Below, piece by piece: positions 35,511-47,013 of a stretch of DNA of 64,000 bases (position 1 is its first letter; each line of letters begins with the position of its first letter). The notes under the pieces were generated by a model. It was given only the letters and a program-made list of their open reading frames with translations, made no database searches and was not told the origin of the DNA. Origin of the DNA: Dryococelus australis (taxonomy: Eukaryota > Arthropoda > Insecta > Phasmatodea > Phasmatidae); assembly GCA_029891345.1 (NCBI GenBank), contig CM056997.1:221092172-221156171 (forward strand), in the 5' to 3' direction. Both the position numbers and the translations under genes were made by a program.

Positions 35511-36012
35511 CTCTTAACAACTGTGTCGCTACCGACAATCCGGTGTGGGGTAACTCACATGCTCGGAGAACTACCGAGAACTATTCTTGTGAAGTTTGCG
35601 CGACCACAATAAAGACAGCCCTCCCTAGCATTCTTTCTCTTTTAGTATTTCAAACATCATTTTAATGTAGATTTTCGCTTTATTTACTTGGTTCTAGTAG
35701 AAGCATTTTTCCTAATTTAAAAAATGACTAGCTATTTTGCAATAGTTTCTGTCGAGGTTTTTTTTAAGGCGTCTACTCCTCCTCCTCATATTAGGCCAGG
35801 TTAAGCCAGCATAGCACCAATCGCGGCCATGTTTACCCATCCCAGTAAAGTCGTGGGTATGTGTCCCTGTAATGATATTGTTCCCTGCATGCGTAGGCGT
35901 ATTGGGGTTATAACTTCAGAAGAACTTGGTCCCATACCAACTTATTGCCTCCGACTATTCTCTTAGTTTTGAAACAGTGCAGAAATACTTGCTGAGCTTG
36001 TGAAATAAAGTG
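35511..36012. other. Unassigned sequence
   Basis: Nothing gene-like recognised. Confidence 0.5.
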
Positions 36013-36250
36013 TAGAGAGGTTGGATTGGGTGGCTCTTGCCATCGTGTACTTAAGAGCCGATGAGGGTGACGCGAGGTGAGTGTGGGGCTGCATTAGAAT
36101 GCAATGGCGGGAGGAGCTGGAGATCCTCGCGTAAACCCGCCGACCAGCGGCATATCTAGGCACGATTTGCAATTACGAAACTGCGGAATTAACTCCGCCG
36201 GGAATGGAACCCGTTTCGCTTTGACGGGAAGCGAGTGCTCTGGTCGTAGT
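36013..36250 (-). mobile_element. tRNA-derived SINE, diverged full-length copy
   Basis: Tail, body and head are in reverse order (GTAGAGAGGTTGGATTGGGT; TTAAGAGCCGATGAGGGTGA; CCGACCAGCGGCAT; TGGAACCCGTTTCGC as a weak B box; GGGAAGCGAGTGCTCTGGTC). It has more substitutions than other copies, so it is older. Confidence 0.8.
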
Positions 36251-37599
36251 CGAGCACGAAGCATGGTGATCGGGACTGGAACCCAGGTCGGCGCGGCATC
36301 CCACACGCGACGCGCAGTGGGCAGATAGCATCAACCGCCCGCCTGTACCCACGTCCGCCCACTACACCTACCACGGACAACTGACCAGGCTGGCGCCATC
36401 TGTCTCTGACAAGACTGCAGTCCGCGCAGACCCAGACAAATTAGCTGTCACTATGTGATTGCCGGCTTCGGCGCAGCGATTCACACACAGGTATCGTCAC
36501 GGCAGTGGTAGCAGACGTTTCCTGCACGGCACGTCGAGAAACATGACTCACGAGACTACATGTGCAGTCTATATTTCTGTACTTGTTATAAACTACTACT
36601 TCTGTAGTTACCCAAGATTTTATTGTAACTGTAAAGATTATCTATTCTAAATTTACGGTTTACAACACATTATTTTAAAAAACAGACAATATTGTTTAAG
36701 TAGTTTACTGTTTATAATAAGCTAGAAGTTTACAACACTTGATTATAATAATTCAAAATTATCTTCGGTACGTAGTTTCCAAGGAATACCTTATACAAAT
36801 ACAATGAATATTTATTACAATGCATAGGTTCTGTAGCCTGGCTCCCCGGTTGCATTTCTTACGTCGGATGTAGTTGTCGCCCCGTCGTGTGTGGTCTTCA
36901 TATTTGACGGTTTGCGAGTTCTAATGGCTTTTCAAATTCTGGAATAACATATTTTATTGGAGTTGGCGTGAACTTCAATCGTCTCATATTCGTAGGGTTT
37001 TTCTCGATGTTACTGTGTTTGTGGGTACAGAGGCTCTGTTCCAAGGCCCATTAAAATTAAGTGAAGTGAAGTGAATAATTTAATTTCCACAGGCTGAGTG
37101 GACGCAACCTCTCTGGCCAGCTTCCGTTAAACCAGCGCCACACAATCCAGAGGAAAATGAGGTCCCGCCTTCTCTCTACTAGTATTTTTCTACCCACTAA
37201 TAAGTGAACGGTTCCTACCTAAATGTCTCTTGTAGCATTTCCTAATAATGCATGCAATAATTTTGAATTCTTCTCTGACGAAAGGGTTTTAACGGTGTCT
37301 ATGCCAGTTTTCCTTATTAGTTATGGGTTACAACAGGTACACCTAGGGAGGTAGTCTTGACCCCAATTGCTGCCATGGCTACCCAATCCCATTCTGCCGC
37401 GATGCATGCCTCCTTGCATGGATTCCTTCCCCTGTAGGCTTATGGGGCGTAGCCCTGAGACAAACTTAGCTCCTGTCCCTACATCGGACGTATAAATAAC
37501 ACTTAGAATTAGGGTAGTTTAGGAAATATGATTGTCGCCCCTCTGGATCAAGCTAGCTGCAAGAAATTGAGGGACCCAACAGAACACATTCATGGTATT
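36251..37599. other. Unassigned spacer between the inverted arrays
   Basis: 36255-36400 is CpG-rich. 36830-37500 is of balanced composition and could be an old retroelement remnant, but I found no reverse-transcriptase or other coding signature. No gene supported. Confidence 0.4.
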
Positions 37600-37669
37600 A
37601 TTCGGCTCCAGGGTAGTTGCTTCACAGGTGACATTAGACCTCCGCTCATCTGACACTCCCTGCAGTACA
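37600..37669 (-). mobile_element. Module flanking 158-bp array 2
   Basis: Its reverse complement (CTGCAGGGAGTGTCAGATGA, GCGGAGGTCTAATGT, GAAGCAACTACC) aligns with 34305-34365. Shared words are GATGAG.GGAGGTC and AACTACC. Confidence 0.6.
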
Positions 37670-39565
37670 TAGAAGCAATAGTAAACACTCGGCACTCTGG
37701 TAACTACACTACACTCCGTGTGGCCCGGTGTAACATGAGAATGAGTTCTGCCTGAGACGGCAGCCAATGAGCAAGTGACAGGCTGCTGTAGTGGTTAGAG
37801 GACTGCGGAGTTTAGCTTGACGCTCTGTAGAAGCAATAGTAAACACTCGGCACTATGGTAACTACACTACACTCCGTGTGGCCCGGTGTAACAGGAGAGT
37901 GAGTTCTGCCTGAGACGGCAGCCAATGAGCAAGTGACAGGCTGCTGTAGTGGTTAGAGGACTGCGGAGTTTAGCTTGACGCTCTGTAGAAGCAATAGTAA
38001 ACACTCGGCACTCTGGTAACTACACTACACTCCGTGTGGCCCGGTGTAACATGAGAATGAGTTCTGCCTGAGACGGCAGCCAATGAGCAAGTGACAGGCT
38101 GCTGTAGTGGTTAGAGGACTGCGGAGTTTAGCTTGACGCTCTGTAGAAGCAATAGTAAACACTCGACACTCTGGTAGCTACAGTACACTCCGTGTGGCCC
38201 GGTGTAACAGGAGAGTGAGTTCTGTCTGAGACGGCAGCCAATGAGCAAGTGACAGGCACTGTAGTGGTTAGAGGACTGCGGAGTTTAGCTTGACGCTCTG
38301 TAGAAGCAATAGTAAACACTCGGCACTATGGTAACTACACTACACTCCGTGTGGCCCGGTGTAACAGGAGAGCGAGTTCTGTCTGAGATGGCAGCCAATG
38401 AGCAAGTGACAGGCTGCTGTAGTGGTTAGAGGACTGCGGAGTCTAGCTTGACGCTCTGTAGAAGCAATAGTAAACACTCGGCACTCTGGTAGCAACAGTA
38501 CACTCCGTGTGGCCCGGTGTAACAGGAGAGTGAGTTCTGCCTGAGACGGCAGCCAATGAGCAAGTCACAGGCTGCTGTAGTGGTTAGAGGACTGCGGAGT
38601 GTGGCTTGGCGCTCTGTAGAATCAATAGTAAACACTCGGCACTCTGGTAGCTACAGTACACTCCGTGTGACCCGGTGTAACAGGAGAGTGAGTTCTGGCT
38701 GAGACGGCAGCCAATGAGCAAGTGACAGGCTGCTGTAGTGGTTAGAGGACTGCGGAGTTTAGCTTGACACTCTATAGCAGCAATAGTAAACACTCGGCAC
38801 TATGGTAACTACACTACACTCCGTGTGGCCCGGTGTAACTGGAGAATGAGTTCTGTCTGAGACGGCAGCCAATGAGCAAGTGACAGGCTGCTGTAGTGGT
38901 TAGAGGACTGCGGAGTGTGGCTTGGCGCTCTGTAGAAGCAATGGTAAACACTCGGCACTCTGGTAGCTACAGTACACTCCGTGTGACCCGGTGTAACAGG
39001 AGAGTGAGTTCTGGCTGAGACGGCAGCCAATGAGCAAGTGACAGGCTGCTGTAGTGGTTAGAGGACTGCGGAGTTTAGCTTGACACTCTATAGCAGCAAT
39101 AGTAAACACTCGGCACTATGGTAACTACACTACACTCCGTGTGGCCCGGTGTAACTGGAGAATGAGTTCTGTCTGAGACGGCAGCCAATGAGCAAGTCAC
39201 AGGCTGCTGTAGTGGTTAGAGGACTGCGGAGTGTGGCTTGGCGCTCTGTAGAATCAATAGTAAACACTCGGCACTCTGGTAGCTACAGTACACTCCGTGT
39301 GACCCGGTGTAACAGGAGAGTGAGTTCTGGCTGAGACGGCAGCCAATGAGCAAGTCACAGGCTGCTGTAGTGGTTAGAGGACTGCGGAGTCTAGCTTGGC
39401 GCTCTGTAGAAGCAATAGTAAACACTCGGCACTCTGGTAACTACAGTCCACTCCGTGTGGCCCGGTGTAACAGGAGAGTGAGTTCTGCCTGAGACGGCAG
39501 CCAATGAGCAAGTGACAGGCTGCTGTAGTGGTTAGAGGACTGCGGAGTCTAGCTTGGCGCTCTGT
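37670..39565 (-). repeat. 158-bp satellite array 2, 12 copies, opposite orientation
   Basis: This is the same monomer as 31363-34305 but reverse-complemented. The length is 1896 bp, exactly 12 times 158. It opens with TAGAAGCAATAGTAAACAC, the reverse complement of the point where array 1 ends. Two monomer types alternate over 38584-39425 (a CACTCTATAGCAGC type and a GGCGCTCTGTAGAA type), giving a 316-bp dimer. Confidence 0.98.
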
Positions 39566-40189
39566 TACCTACAACTGTGCAGGAGTCCTGAGCTAATACA
39601 GCAGCTTGCTCACGATGTTAGGGCATTGGCAGCTTCCAGTCCAGACAAGGAGGGTGGACGAGAGAGAGAGGCACGTACGTGCCAGACCGATGCCTGCCGC
39701 CGAGGAGCACTTGACCCAGGTCACGTCACCGCTACAGGGCGAACAGTCACTGCGGCGTCGACATCTGCGACGCACAGTACTTAAGGAGAATCTCTAGTAA
39801 ACAATATTGAATGCCTCAGGGTGACATCCTACCGTAGGGAAGCATTGCGACAGCGTTGGAAACAAAACATAAACAAGACTCGTGTGTGTTCTATGTCCTC
39901 ATAATTTTAAACAGTATGTATTAGGTTACAATACAGCAATCTGTTCAGCCAAGATACAGCATTACCGTTATATTTTAAAACACTGTTCTGCACAAGAATA
40001 TATTGTATACAGAGGCGGGCTAGTAACAGCGATTTTTACCTACTTTGGCACTTGCCAACGATCACGTTTATGTTTTAGTAACAGAATTATATCTTGTTAA
40101 CAAATGATCGACTTTCTTTTTAATGATAATGAACAGAAGTGCTTACAGTGAGCTCAGTAAGTATGTGAACTAGGGAGGTGCGTTAAGGA
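39566..40189. other. Unassigned sequence
   Basis: 39640-39790 is GC-richer with short frames on both strands. No motif recognised. Confidence 0.45.
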
Positions 40190-40390
40190 CACAGGGGCAG
40201 CCGCACACGCCAGCAAAATGGCATAACCGGTCAACAATGTGCCAGGACACCGTTCGCCAATCAGCGCCTGTTACCTACTTGCTAGCTTGTAACGCAGGTA
40301 GTTGTGAACGTTTCCCAACACGCAGTAAGTAGCCAGTTGTGATCCTCGAGCAACCAATCAGGCCCACATAAACCCGCCTAGAGATTTCAT
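40190..40390 (+). mobile_element. Family C repeat, copy 3
   Basis: CACGCCAGCAAAATGGC, TTCGCCAATCAGCGCCTG, TTACCTACTTGCTAGC, AACACGCAGT and GAGCAACCAATCAGG match copies 1 and 5. Confidence 0.6.
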
Positions 40391-40663
40391 TTGTGTGTGC
40401 TCCCACTAACCCAGCAGCAGGTCAGTCACACTCCTCCAGGGAAAATGTCTCTTACGAATTTCGTCCTTAGGTGCGTTTGGAAAAATCTTTCTATATTTGA
40501 TGTTTATGCCTGGGTGTTGCATCACAGCTGTCAGCGTGAGAACCACATGCATTTAGTAACAACCGGGTCAGTTAGAGAATATATTATCACACAGACAAAA
40601 CACAGATACAAGAGTGGGTGTGACACAGAGGCTAACGTTCACTCGAAATCGAAACCAGAAAAT

Positions 40664-40750
40664 AGTTACTGATTGCCAGTTACAATTACTGATGGCCAGT
40701 TACAATTACTGATGGCCAGTTACAATTACTGATGGCCAGTTACAATTACT
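40664..40750. repeat. 20-bp tandem repeat, 4 copies
   Basis: GATGGCCAGTTACAATTACT repeats from 40671 to 40750. The first copy has GATTGCC, and a partial unit lies in front. Confidence 0.97.
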
Positions 40751-41665
40751 CCAACTTGAATCTACAGAAAAATATCACTTATTCTCAGTTCAGTGAAATT
40801 CTTGAATTCAAACAGTAGAAAATTATTTTTCATAGTTGTTTAGTAAATAAGCTCCAGGATAAATAGAACAGAGGATTCCTGTGTGAGATAAATTTAAAAA
40901 AATTTATTTTGTCGTAAAAAAATTTTTGCCAACACAAGAAAATTTGTGAATGTGGTAATTCTGTCGAAATATATACTGTACGTATTCTGAGCGCGTATCT
41001 CTTTGGAATATTGGGAAGTCAATCTCAGATAAGTTTAGTTCAGATCGTGTTTTAGAAAGATTAATATCGTGCTTTAAATTTATGAGGTTATCGATGTTCA
41101 CTAGTATACACCCATTTTAAAATGCAACGAGACACTACAGATTTAAACTGTTATTTTTTGTGGCAGATTGATCGGTAATAATTTTACTAATTCGACAGTG
41201 AGACTATACGATAATATACGTAAGATTTCCACCGGCAAAAGTTTTTCTTCTGCAAGTCGACTGATCAAATAACGAGAAAACGACAAATTTTGTAAAAGAC
41301 TGAATTGGTTCAAACATTCCGTCGAATTGGTACAATTAATATTAGTCAATCTGTAATTTTAACATAACAGTTTCTTTCTGTAAAACAGCAACAACCTCGT
41401 TAATTGAAACTACTTTATTTCTTTTCTAAAGCTAAACTACACTTACATAAATTGCCTTTCGAACCTTACAAATACATTTTCTTGCGAAAAATATGTCTAT
41501 ATTTTGACAAGATGAAGTAAATTCACCTTACGAAATTTATAGCAGTTATAGCAGTTTGCCATCGTATGCTTTTTATTACTTCACAAAATATGAGGGCGAT
41601 TATTACAGTGGCGAAGTAGAGGAGCTCTTAAGGCATCAGATCATAAATACAACGAGTATGTGTTG
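40751..41665. other. AT-rich sequence, nothing recognised
   Basis: No feature supported. Confidence 0.5.
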
Positions 41666-42042
41666 CATTTTGTGCGTGTCTTCAAGCCTAACCAGACCCA
41701 GACATTTTGTGAGTGGCTTCTAGCCTAACCAGACCCAGACATTTTGTGCGTGGCTTCAAGCCTAACCAGACCCAGACATTTTGTGCGTGGCTTCAAGCCT
41801 AACCAGACCCAGACATTTTGTGCGTGGCTTCAAGCCTAACCAGACCCAGACATTTTGTGCGTGGCTTCAAGCCTAACCAGACCCAGACATTTTGTGCGTG
41901 GCTTCAAGCCTAACCAGACCCAGACATTATGTGCGTGGCTTCAAGCCTAACCAGACCTAGACATTTTGTGCGTGGCTTCAAGCCTAACCAGACCCAGATA
42001 TTTTGTGCGTGGCTTCAAGCCTAACCAGACCCAGACATTTTT
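41666..42042. repeat. 37-bp tandem array, about 10 copies
   Basis: The unit contains CATTTTGTGCGTGGCTTC and AAGCCTAACCAGACCCAGA. CCTAACC recurs every 37 bp (for example 41761 and 41798). Most copies differ at one position or none, so the array is young or homogenised. Confidence 0.97.
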
Positions 42043-44459
42043 TGTACAGGTAATATGTTTTTTTTTTGTGGCAAAATAATTGTACTTAATTTATTTCACA
42101 CCATATTGCACTGTTTTTTAATCCTGGTGTTTATTTATTAATCACTTATAAATGACTGATTTTCTACTCTTTTAATCAGTAGATTTTTTTTAACTGAAGA
42201 AATTGGTAGTTTTCTTCTACTGATTCCGGATACAGACAGTTTGAACTGGCAATCAGTAGATATTCACTGGTTCAGATTTAGTGTTCAATGAAGTAAATAT
42301 TCATTACTCCTCTCTCGGTCCAGGTGCTCTAATATGGGACTATGCATGAAGTTAGATGAGGTAAGTGTCTGATGAGGTAAGTAACATTAAACACAAACAT
42401 ACAGAGGTTTGCAAAGTTTCCAACCAAACAAAACATATCCTGTTCGTTGCAACGCCTACCATTTTGTGGTTACCTATCGCGAAAGTTTTAACAATTTATA
42501 TCAACAAGAATTGTAATTTTACTCGCAGTTCGTTGTTACTTTGATGTGATGAAAAATGGCGCGGGGAGAATCTTGAGATGAACTGTAGTGACGTTTGCCT
42601 GGTAGCGAAGTGGAGACCCACATAAGGAACAGCGCAGACTGGTGTGCCTCAGACAAGAACACGGGCGACGCTAGGAAGAGAGGGGGGGGGGGGGGAGATA
42701 GAGATGCCCCCCTCCCCCTCTTCCTAAACCAAGTGTTCACGTAAGTAAAATAATCTCAACGAATACTATATGAGTGGCATAGTGCGAAATTTCAATGTGC
42801 TTGTTTAGTAAGTGGAGATTTTGGAAGATTTTTCTGGGCATTTTAAGTTAAAGTGAAGTAATTTAAGACAGTTTTCGAGGCATTTTATTCTGATTCTATT
42901 ACAAAGCAACGCGATCAGTGTGTAAGCTTAAGCTCTTATCCCATTCACAAACTCTGCCCTCGCCCTCTTCACAACCCTAACATAAATCCTGTTTACGCCC
43001 CTGGACAAGAACCTAAAGAAAGTTTAGTGGATTACAAAGTTACAGGCACGAAATAAGACTCGGTATAAATCCAAACAGGACAAATTAATTCCAAATTAAA
43101 ACAGTAATAACAGAACGCCTGTGGATCAATCAATTGACTCCATTTCACAACTTTCTTATGGCCGGTCCCAATTTACAGGATATTAGACTCTCTCAAGTAA
43201 ACGGTTATTAGTGCGTTTCGCTGATTCACCGAGCAATATGATTGCAACGCCACTGGTGCAAATCACTGGTTCTGGCTTAGAGAATGAGAGGGATGAATAA
43301 ATATGAGACAGTAAAAACAAGAAATAACCCTTGTTTGTATTTTGCGATGACTGCAAATGTACTTCTCTGAGAGAAGGTTTATAAATACGTGGCTAGATGT
43401 TCCAGTTACCTGCCCGTCACACAACTTTATATGGCAATGCCGGTAGGAGATACACACAAGGTAGTTATCCTTGTAGTCATTTCTCCGATACAGAATACAT
43501 ACACGAGAGGCGCTTTTATGGCTTGCTTATACACGACACAACACCATTACACACGTGACAGAAAAATCTGTCGTTAAGAAATTAAGGTAACCTACTCGTA
43601 TTCATAAATAACTAATGTTGATAATATCTATAAGAATATAGGTTTTCAATTTATTCCGAGTTTTAAGCTAGTGTTACATGTAAACAAATAAAGTTCCAGT
43701 CATAAAAGCTTATTCAGCGTAACAACTGAAATTAGGCTATACCTTTGCCTGCAACTGTAAGAATTAATTTAATTTTTCATCTAAGTACGCTCACAGGTAA
43801 AACAGAACTGCTTATCTGACGGGAGAGATTCTTTGTTATTCTCATTATCTTCTCCACTTGCGCTCTTAAAACATTACACACATTCATTTTGTGAACACTG
43901 TATTGTATCAAATAGATTAAATTAAAAACTTAAATTATAAAAAATTGTTTTCAAACCTGTAAGAATTCAGTAAATATATATTGCGAAACGGCATGATCAA
44001 ATTTCATACTTGTAAAACTAAGCATGTCTGTAATTTTTTTTTACAGAAAAATAAGTTGTTGAAATCACCTGTTATTTTGGGTAACTAAGATGTTTAGTTC
44101 CGTAGATAGACGACATAGTGACAGCAAACTGTGCATCTCTACAGTTCACAACTATACGAGTGACTTGATCACCTGCCACAAGTACAGCAACAACATCACA
44201 AATAAGTTTAGTTTCCAAGCAAGGCATGAAGTTCCCCTTACTTCACCTATTACCTCTGCACGTGAGATAAAACTACAGCTTTTCAAATATATATATCACA
44301 TGCTTCTATCTGCACTCACTTTAATGGCCACACTGTGACTGTGCCATGCGCCCAATTAAGTTTGGTGAGGACGGAGTGAAATCAGTTCCGTATTTTTTCG
44401 TTGAATTGAACGTGTTAGGTAAACATTTGTAATAATGTAATAATTTCTTTAGATATTTG
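42043..44459. other. AT-rich sequence, no gene supported
   Basis: 42140-42300 has several ACTGATT/AATCAGT words on both strands, like 44480-44700. G14 lies at 42682-42695. ORFs here are short and unconvincing. Confidence 0.45.
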
Positions 44460-45620
44460 TTGTTTTAAAGTATCTACACTCGAAATCTGAATCAGTGAGA
44501 ATATCACTGTTTCAATCAGTCAAACGTATCGGACTGACTCAACAGCCACTTCAGTGAACTTAACTGATGAATCAGTGAAAACAATGCCAGATTTCCTTCA
44601 CTTATTGATTCAGTGACATTTTACACTGATTCATCAATCTTTTTTTTTTCACTGTTTACTCAGTGGTTAATTTTCGACTGATGGATCTGTTGAACAGCGT
44701 GTAAAAATGGCTGTTAAACAACGTTTACAAAATGGCCGTTAAACAACGTGTATAAAGTGAAATAACAACGAATAAACTAATCAAACCAATACAAAATACT
44801 TTCTAAATGTGTTTCGTCTTTGAAAATGCCATTTTATGAGGAAGTATGAACACGCACACTTTCATTCCGTTTTTACTACTTTCATTTCGTTTCCATGTAA
44901 TCGTCACAGCGCTCTGTGTGTAGCTTTAAATTGTATATAATGTGATGAAGAGCACGCACTCATCTATACTATTCCTTTAACAATCCCAACGGTACCAATA
45001 AAACAAAATACGAAAAGTAAGAACATAGAATATAAATCTTCACTATTTCGCGACAAAACTATAAGGCATATATTTTCCTCGCATTATTTCAACTTGGCGT
45101 GGTAGCGTGCCCTGCTCTCGTAGCTCAGGGGTAGGGTGGCCGATTTGTAGTCGAGCCTCGGCCTCTCCGTGGCAGGTCAAAGTTCGCTTGTCGCACTGGT
45201 AATTTATCAGCAAGTCAGTCTTACTTGAGCTCGACAACATTACTTCAATACAACTAGCGCAAACGGTAAGATAACAGACTGAAAGAGAATTAGAGCGGAA
45301 ATGTGAGTTCAATCCCGGCCACCTCTGAAAATTTTTTTCACGTTTTTAAATTACGGTAAATTGCGCATTATAAATAGTAAACTATCGGAAATATATTTAT
45401 TTCACGTAATTATTTGGCTGCATTCAATAACAACATTATTTAATTCACCACTGCAATCGGCCGTCAATTATTCAATCAGTGAAATAATTTCACTAAAATA
45501 ATTAGTGGTTTTCCACTGAGTCTAAGTGGAACCATTTTCACTGTTTCCAATTGAGAGTGCAAGTGTAAGAATCAGCATATTGGTAAAATATTCACTTACG
45601 TAATAATTTCACAGTTTCAC
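44460..45620. repeat. Segment rich in AATCAGTGA and its reverse complement
   Basis: Words such as AATCAGTGA, ATTCAGTGA, CACTGATTCA and TTTCACTG crowd 44480-44690 and again 45465-45620, on both strands, with ordinary sequence between them. Two such flanks could be diverged inverted ends of a fold-back element. Also present is a short tandem of AATGGC(C/T)GTTAAACAACGT near 44706-44750. Confidence 0.4.
45112..45330 (+). mobile_element. tRNA-like sequence with widely spaced A and B boxes
   Basis: TAGCTCAGGGGTAG (45121-45134) is a good tRNA D-arm/A box. A B-box-like GAGTTCAATCCC occurs only at about 45305, some 170 bases later, followed by GGCCACCTC, complementary to GTGGCC near 45136. It may be a tRNA-derived SINE or a tRNA-like gene carrying an insertion. 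It is not an intact tRNA. Confidence 0.35.
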
Positions 45621-45719
45621 TTGACCAACATATGCCCAGGGAAATGTGAAGGAGTGGTGGAGCATTACACAATATTCATACACATAGATGGTAAGGAGGG
45701 CTTTGGATGCTATCGTGAA

Positions 45720-46012
45720 CAGCGTACAGGTATGAAGCAGGCAGGGGGTGTGTTTCAAAGTGCAGTCTTGAGTCTTGGGAGAGGACAGACATGTGCAGAC
45801 ACCCACGGGGTCAGCGACCTGGTGTGCGCGCGCGGCTGCGGGGCAGCCTGCAGTGACCCAGGTCAGTGGCAGGCCGTAAAGAAGCGGCGGGCCGTCTCCC
45901 CCCCCCCCTCCTAACACGGGGTCAACAACAAGCCTATACGCACCAAGGGGCGGCCTCAAGTAACACACACTCCGCGCCACTCATCAGCTGCTAACACACG
46001 CAGCCTTGACGA
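45720..46012. other. CpG-rich patch with a C11 run
   Basis: GC-rich (GCGCGCGCGGCTGCGGG near 45825), with C11 near 45899. The 97- and 123-codon frames on opposite strands are compositional. I see no domain. Confidence 0.4.
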
Positions 46013-46039
46013 ATATACTCTCTATTCGCAGTTTCTGCT

Positions 46040-46570
46040 CTCCTTCCTTTTGAATAATACCTTTGAAAACCCACACTAAATGCATGGCGTGTTTGATTGT
46101 GTTGTCCTGTATCACAAGCGTATAATACTTCTGTTAACATTAAATTACCTTATTATTGGTTAATTGAACTTATACTAATATTTTACCTGTAGATTGTAAT
46201 ATTTAATTTCTGACTAATATGAATAAAGACAGAGTAAATAGGTATGTAGGTAATGCCTAGTAAGAAATATTTCTAATGAATAAAGAGAGAGTAAATAGGT
46301 ATGTTGGTACTGCCTAGTAATAAATATTTCTAACTAATATGAATAAAGAGAGAGTAAATAGTAATGCTGGTACTGCCTAGTAATAAATATTTCTTATGCA
46401 AAATATTATTACAGTGAGAGCGTAAGATTGCGGTACGTTGTCCCTTTGCTGTAATTTTCTAGGCTCGGATAAGCTTTGTTGGTATGAGGCGGAGGAATAT
46501 CCTGAAAGTAGAACTGTATCAGGGCTTCATCAGAACAGTTCGGAATAACCGTGAATGCACCATGACGTAT
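46040..46570 (+). mobile_element. Family B dispersed repeat, copy 4
   Basis: AATACCTTTGAAAAC, GTATAATACTTCTGTTAACA, ATGAATAAAGA, TGTAATTTTCTAGGC, ATGAGGCGGAGGAATATCC and the end module ACAGTTCGGAATAACCGTGA follow the family order. An internal segment is triplicated (46213-46396). Confidence 0.75.
46213..46396. repeat. ~60-bp triplication inside family B copy 4
   Basis: CTAATATGAATAAAG begins units at 46213, 46273 (with a 2-base loss) and 46334. Each continues AGAGTAAATAG...GCCTAGTAA.AAATATTTCT. Other B copies have this segment once. Confidence 0.92.
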
Positions 46571-46589
46571 TGTGCGTCCCATGCACCCA

Positions 46590-46735
46590 GCATTGTCCTG
46601 CCCCACAATAACACAACTCTTGAAATCACATGGTCAACATTGATTAGCGTGTTCTTTTATACTTTCAATTACAGAGACATGCGCTTTTATATGAATAAAA
46701 TACTTTTATAAGCTGTCCACCGTCAAGTGAGCAAT
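46590..46735 (+). mobile_element. Module D of a larger repeat, copy 1
   Basis: CCCCACAATAACACAAC, ATGGTCAACATTGAT and GACATGCGCTTTTATATGAA match 60015-60125 (ATGGTCAACACTGAT; GACATGCCCTTTAATA). A reverse copy lies near 49985-50045. Confidence 0.6.
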
Positions 46736-46772
46736 TTCTAAATCAACCTTCGAAAACTATCACTGTCACCAT

Positions 46773-47013
46773 AGGCTATTCACGGTAAAGTGAGCACTTT
46801 TGAAAGCCGTCTCATTCGGAATAATAGTCGATACATGTGTATTTTTAATTTTAACCTTATGCGTTAACTTCCGAGCGCGGTGAAATATAAACACGGTGTT
46901 TATTACTTATATTGCAACATTTATTTCAAAACCGTGTTTACAGGATAAAAAAAATGGCTGAAAGTGAAAAGTAACTAGAGCTTCAAAAGTGCTCACTTTG
47001 CAGTGAGCAACCT
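46773..47013 (+). mobile_element. Family G TIR element, copy 3 (complete)
   Basis: The left end is AGGCTATTCACGGTAAAGTG followed by AGCACTTTTGAA. The right end is TTCAAAAGTGCTCACTTTGC followed by AGTGAGCAACCT, its near-perfect reverse complement. It is 241 bp, non-coding and AT-rich inside, a typical miniature inverted-repeat element. AT flanks both ends. The target duplication is not resolved. Confidence 0.85.

Noticed and set aside
36830-37500. LINE-type retrotransposon
   Set aside because: Composition hints at a retroelement tail, but no reverse-transcriptase-like frame, repeat tail or second copy is visible.
31363-39565. CRISPR array
   Set aside because: Repeats are head-to-tail with no unique spacers, and the whole window has animal-genome character.
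45609-45980. 123-codon minus-strand ORF and its overlapping plus-strand partner
   Set aside because: GC-rich composition opens frames on both strands. There is no domain or bias towards one strand.
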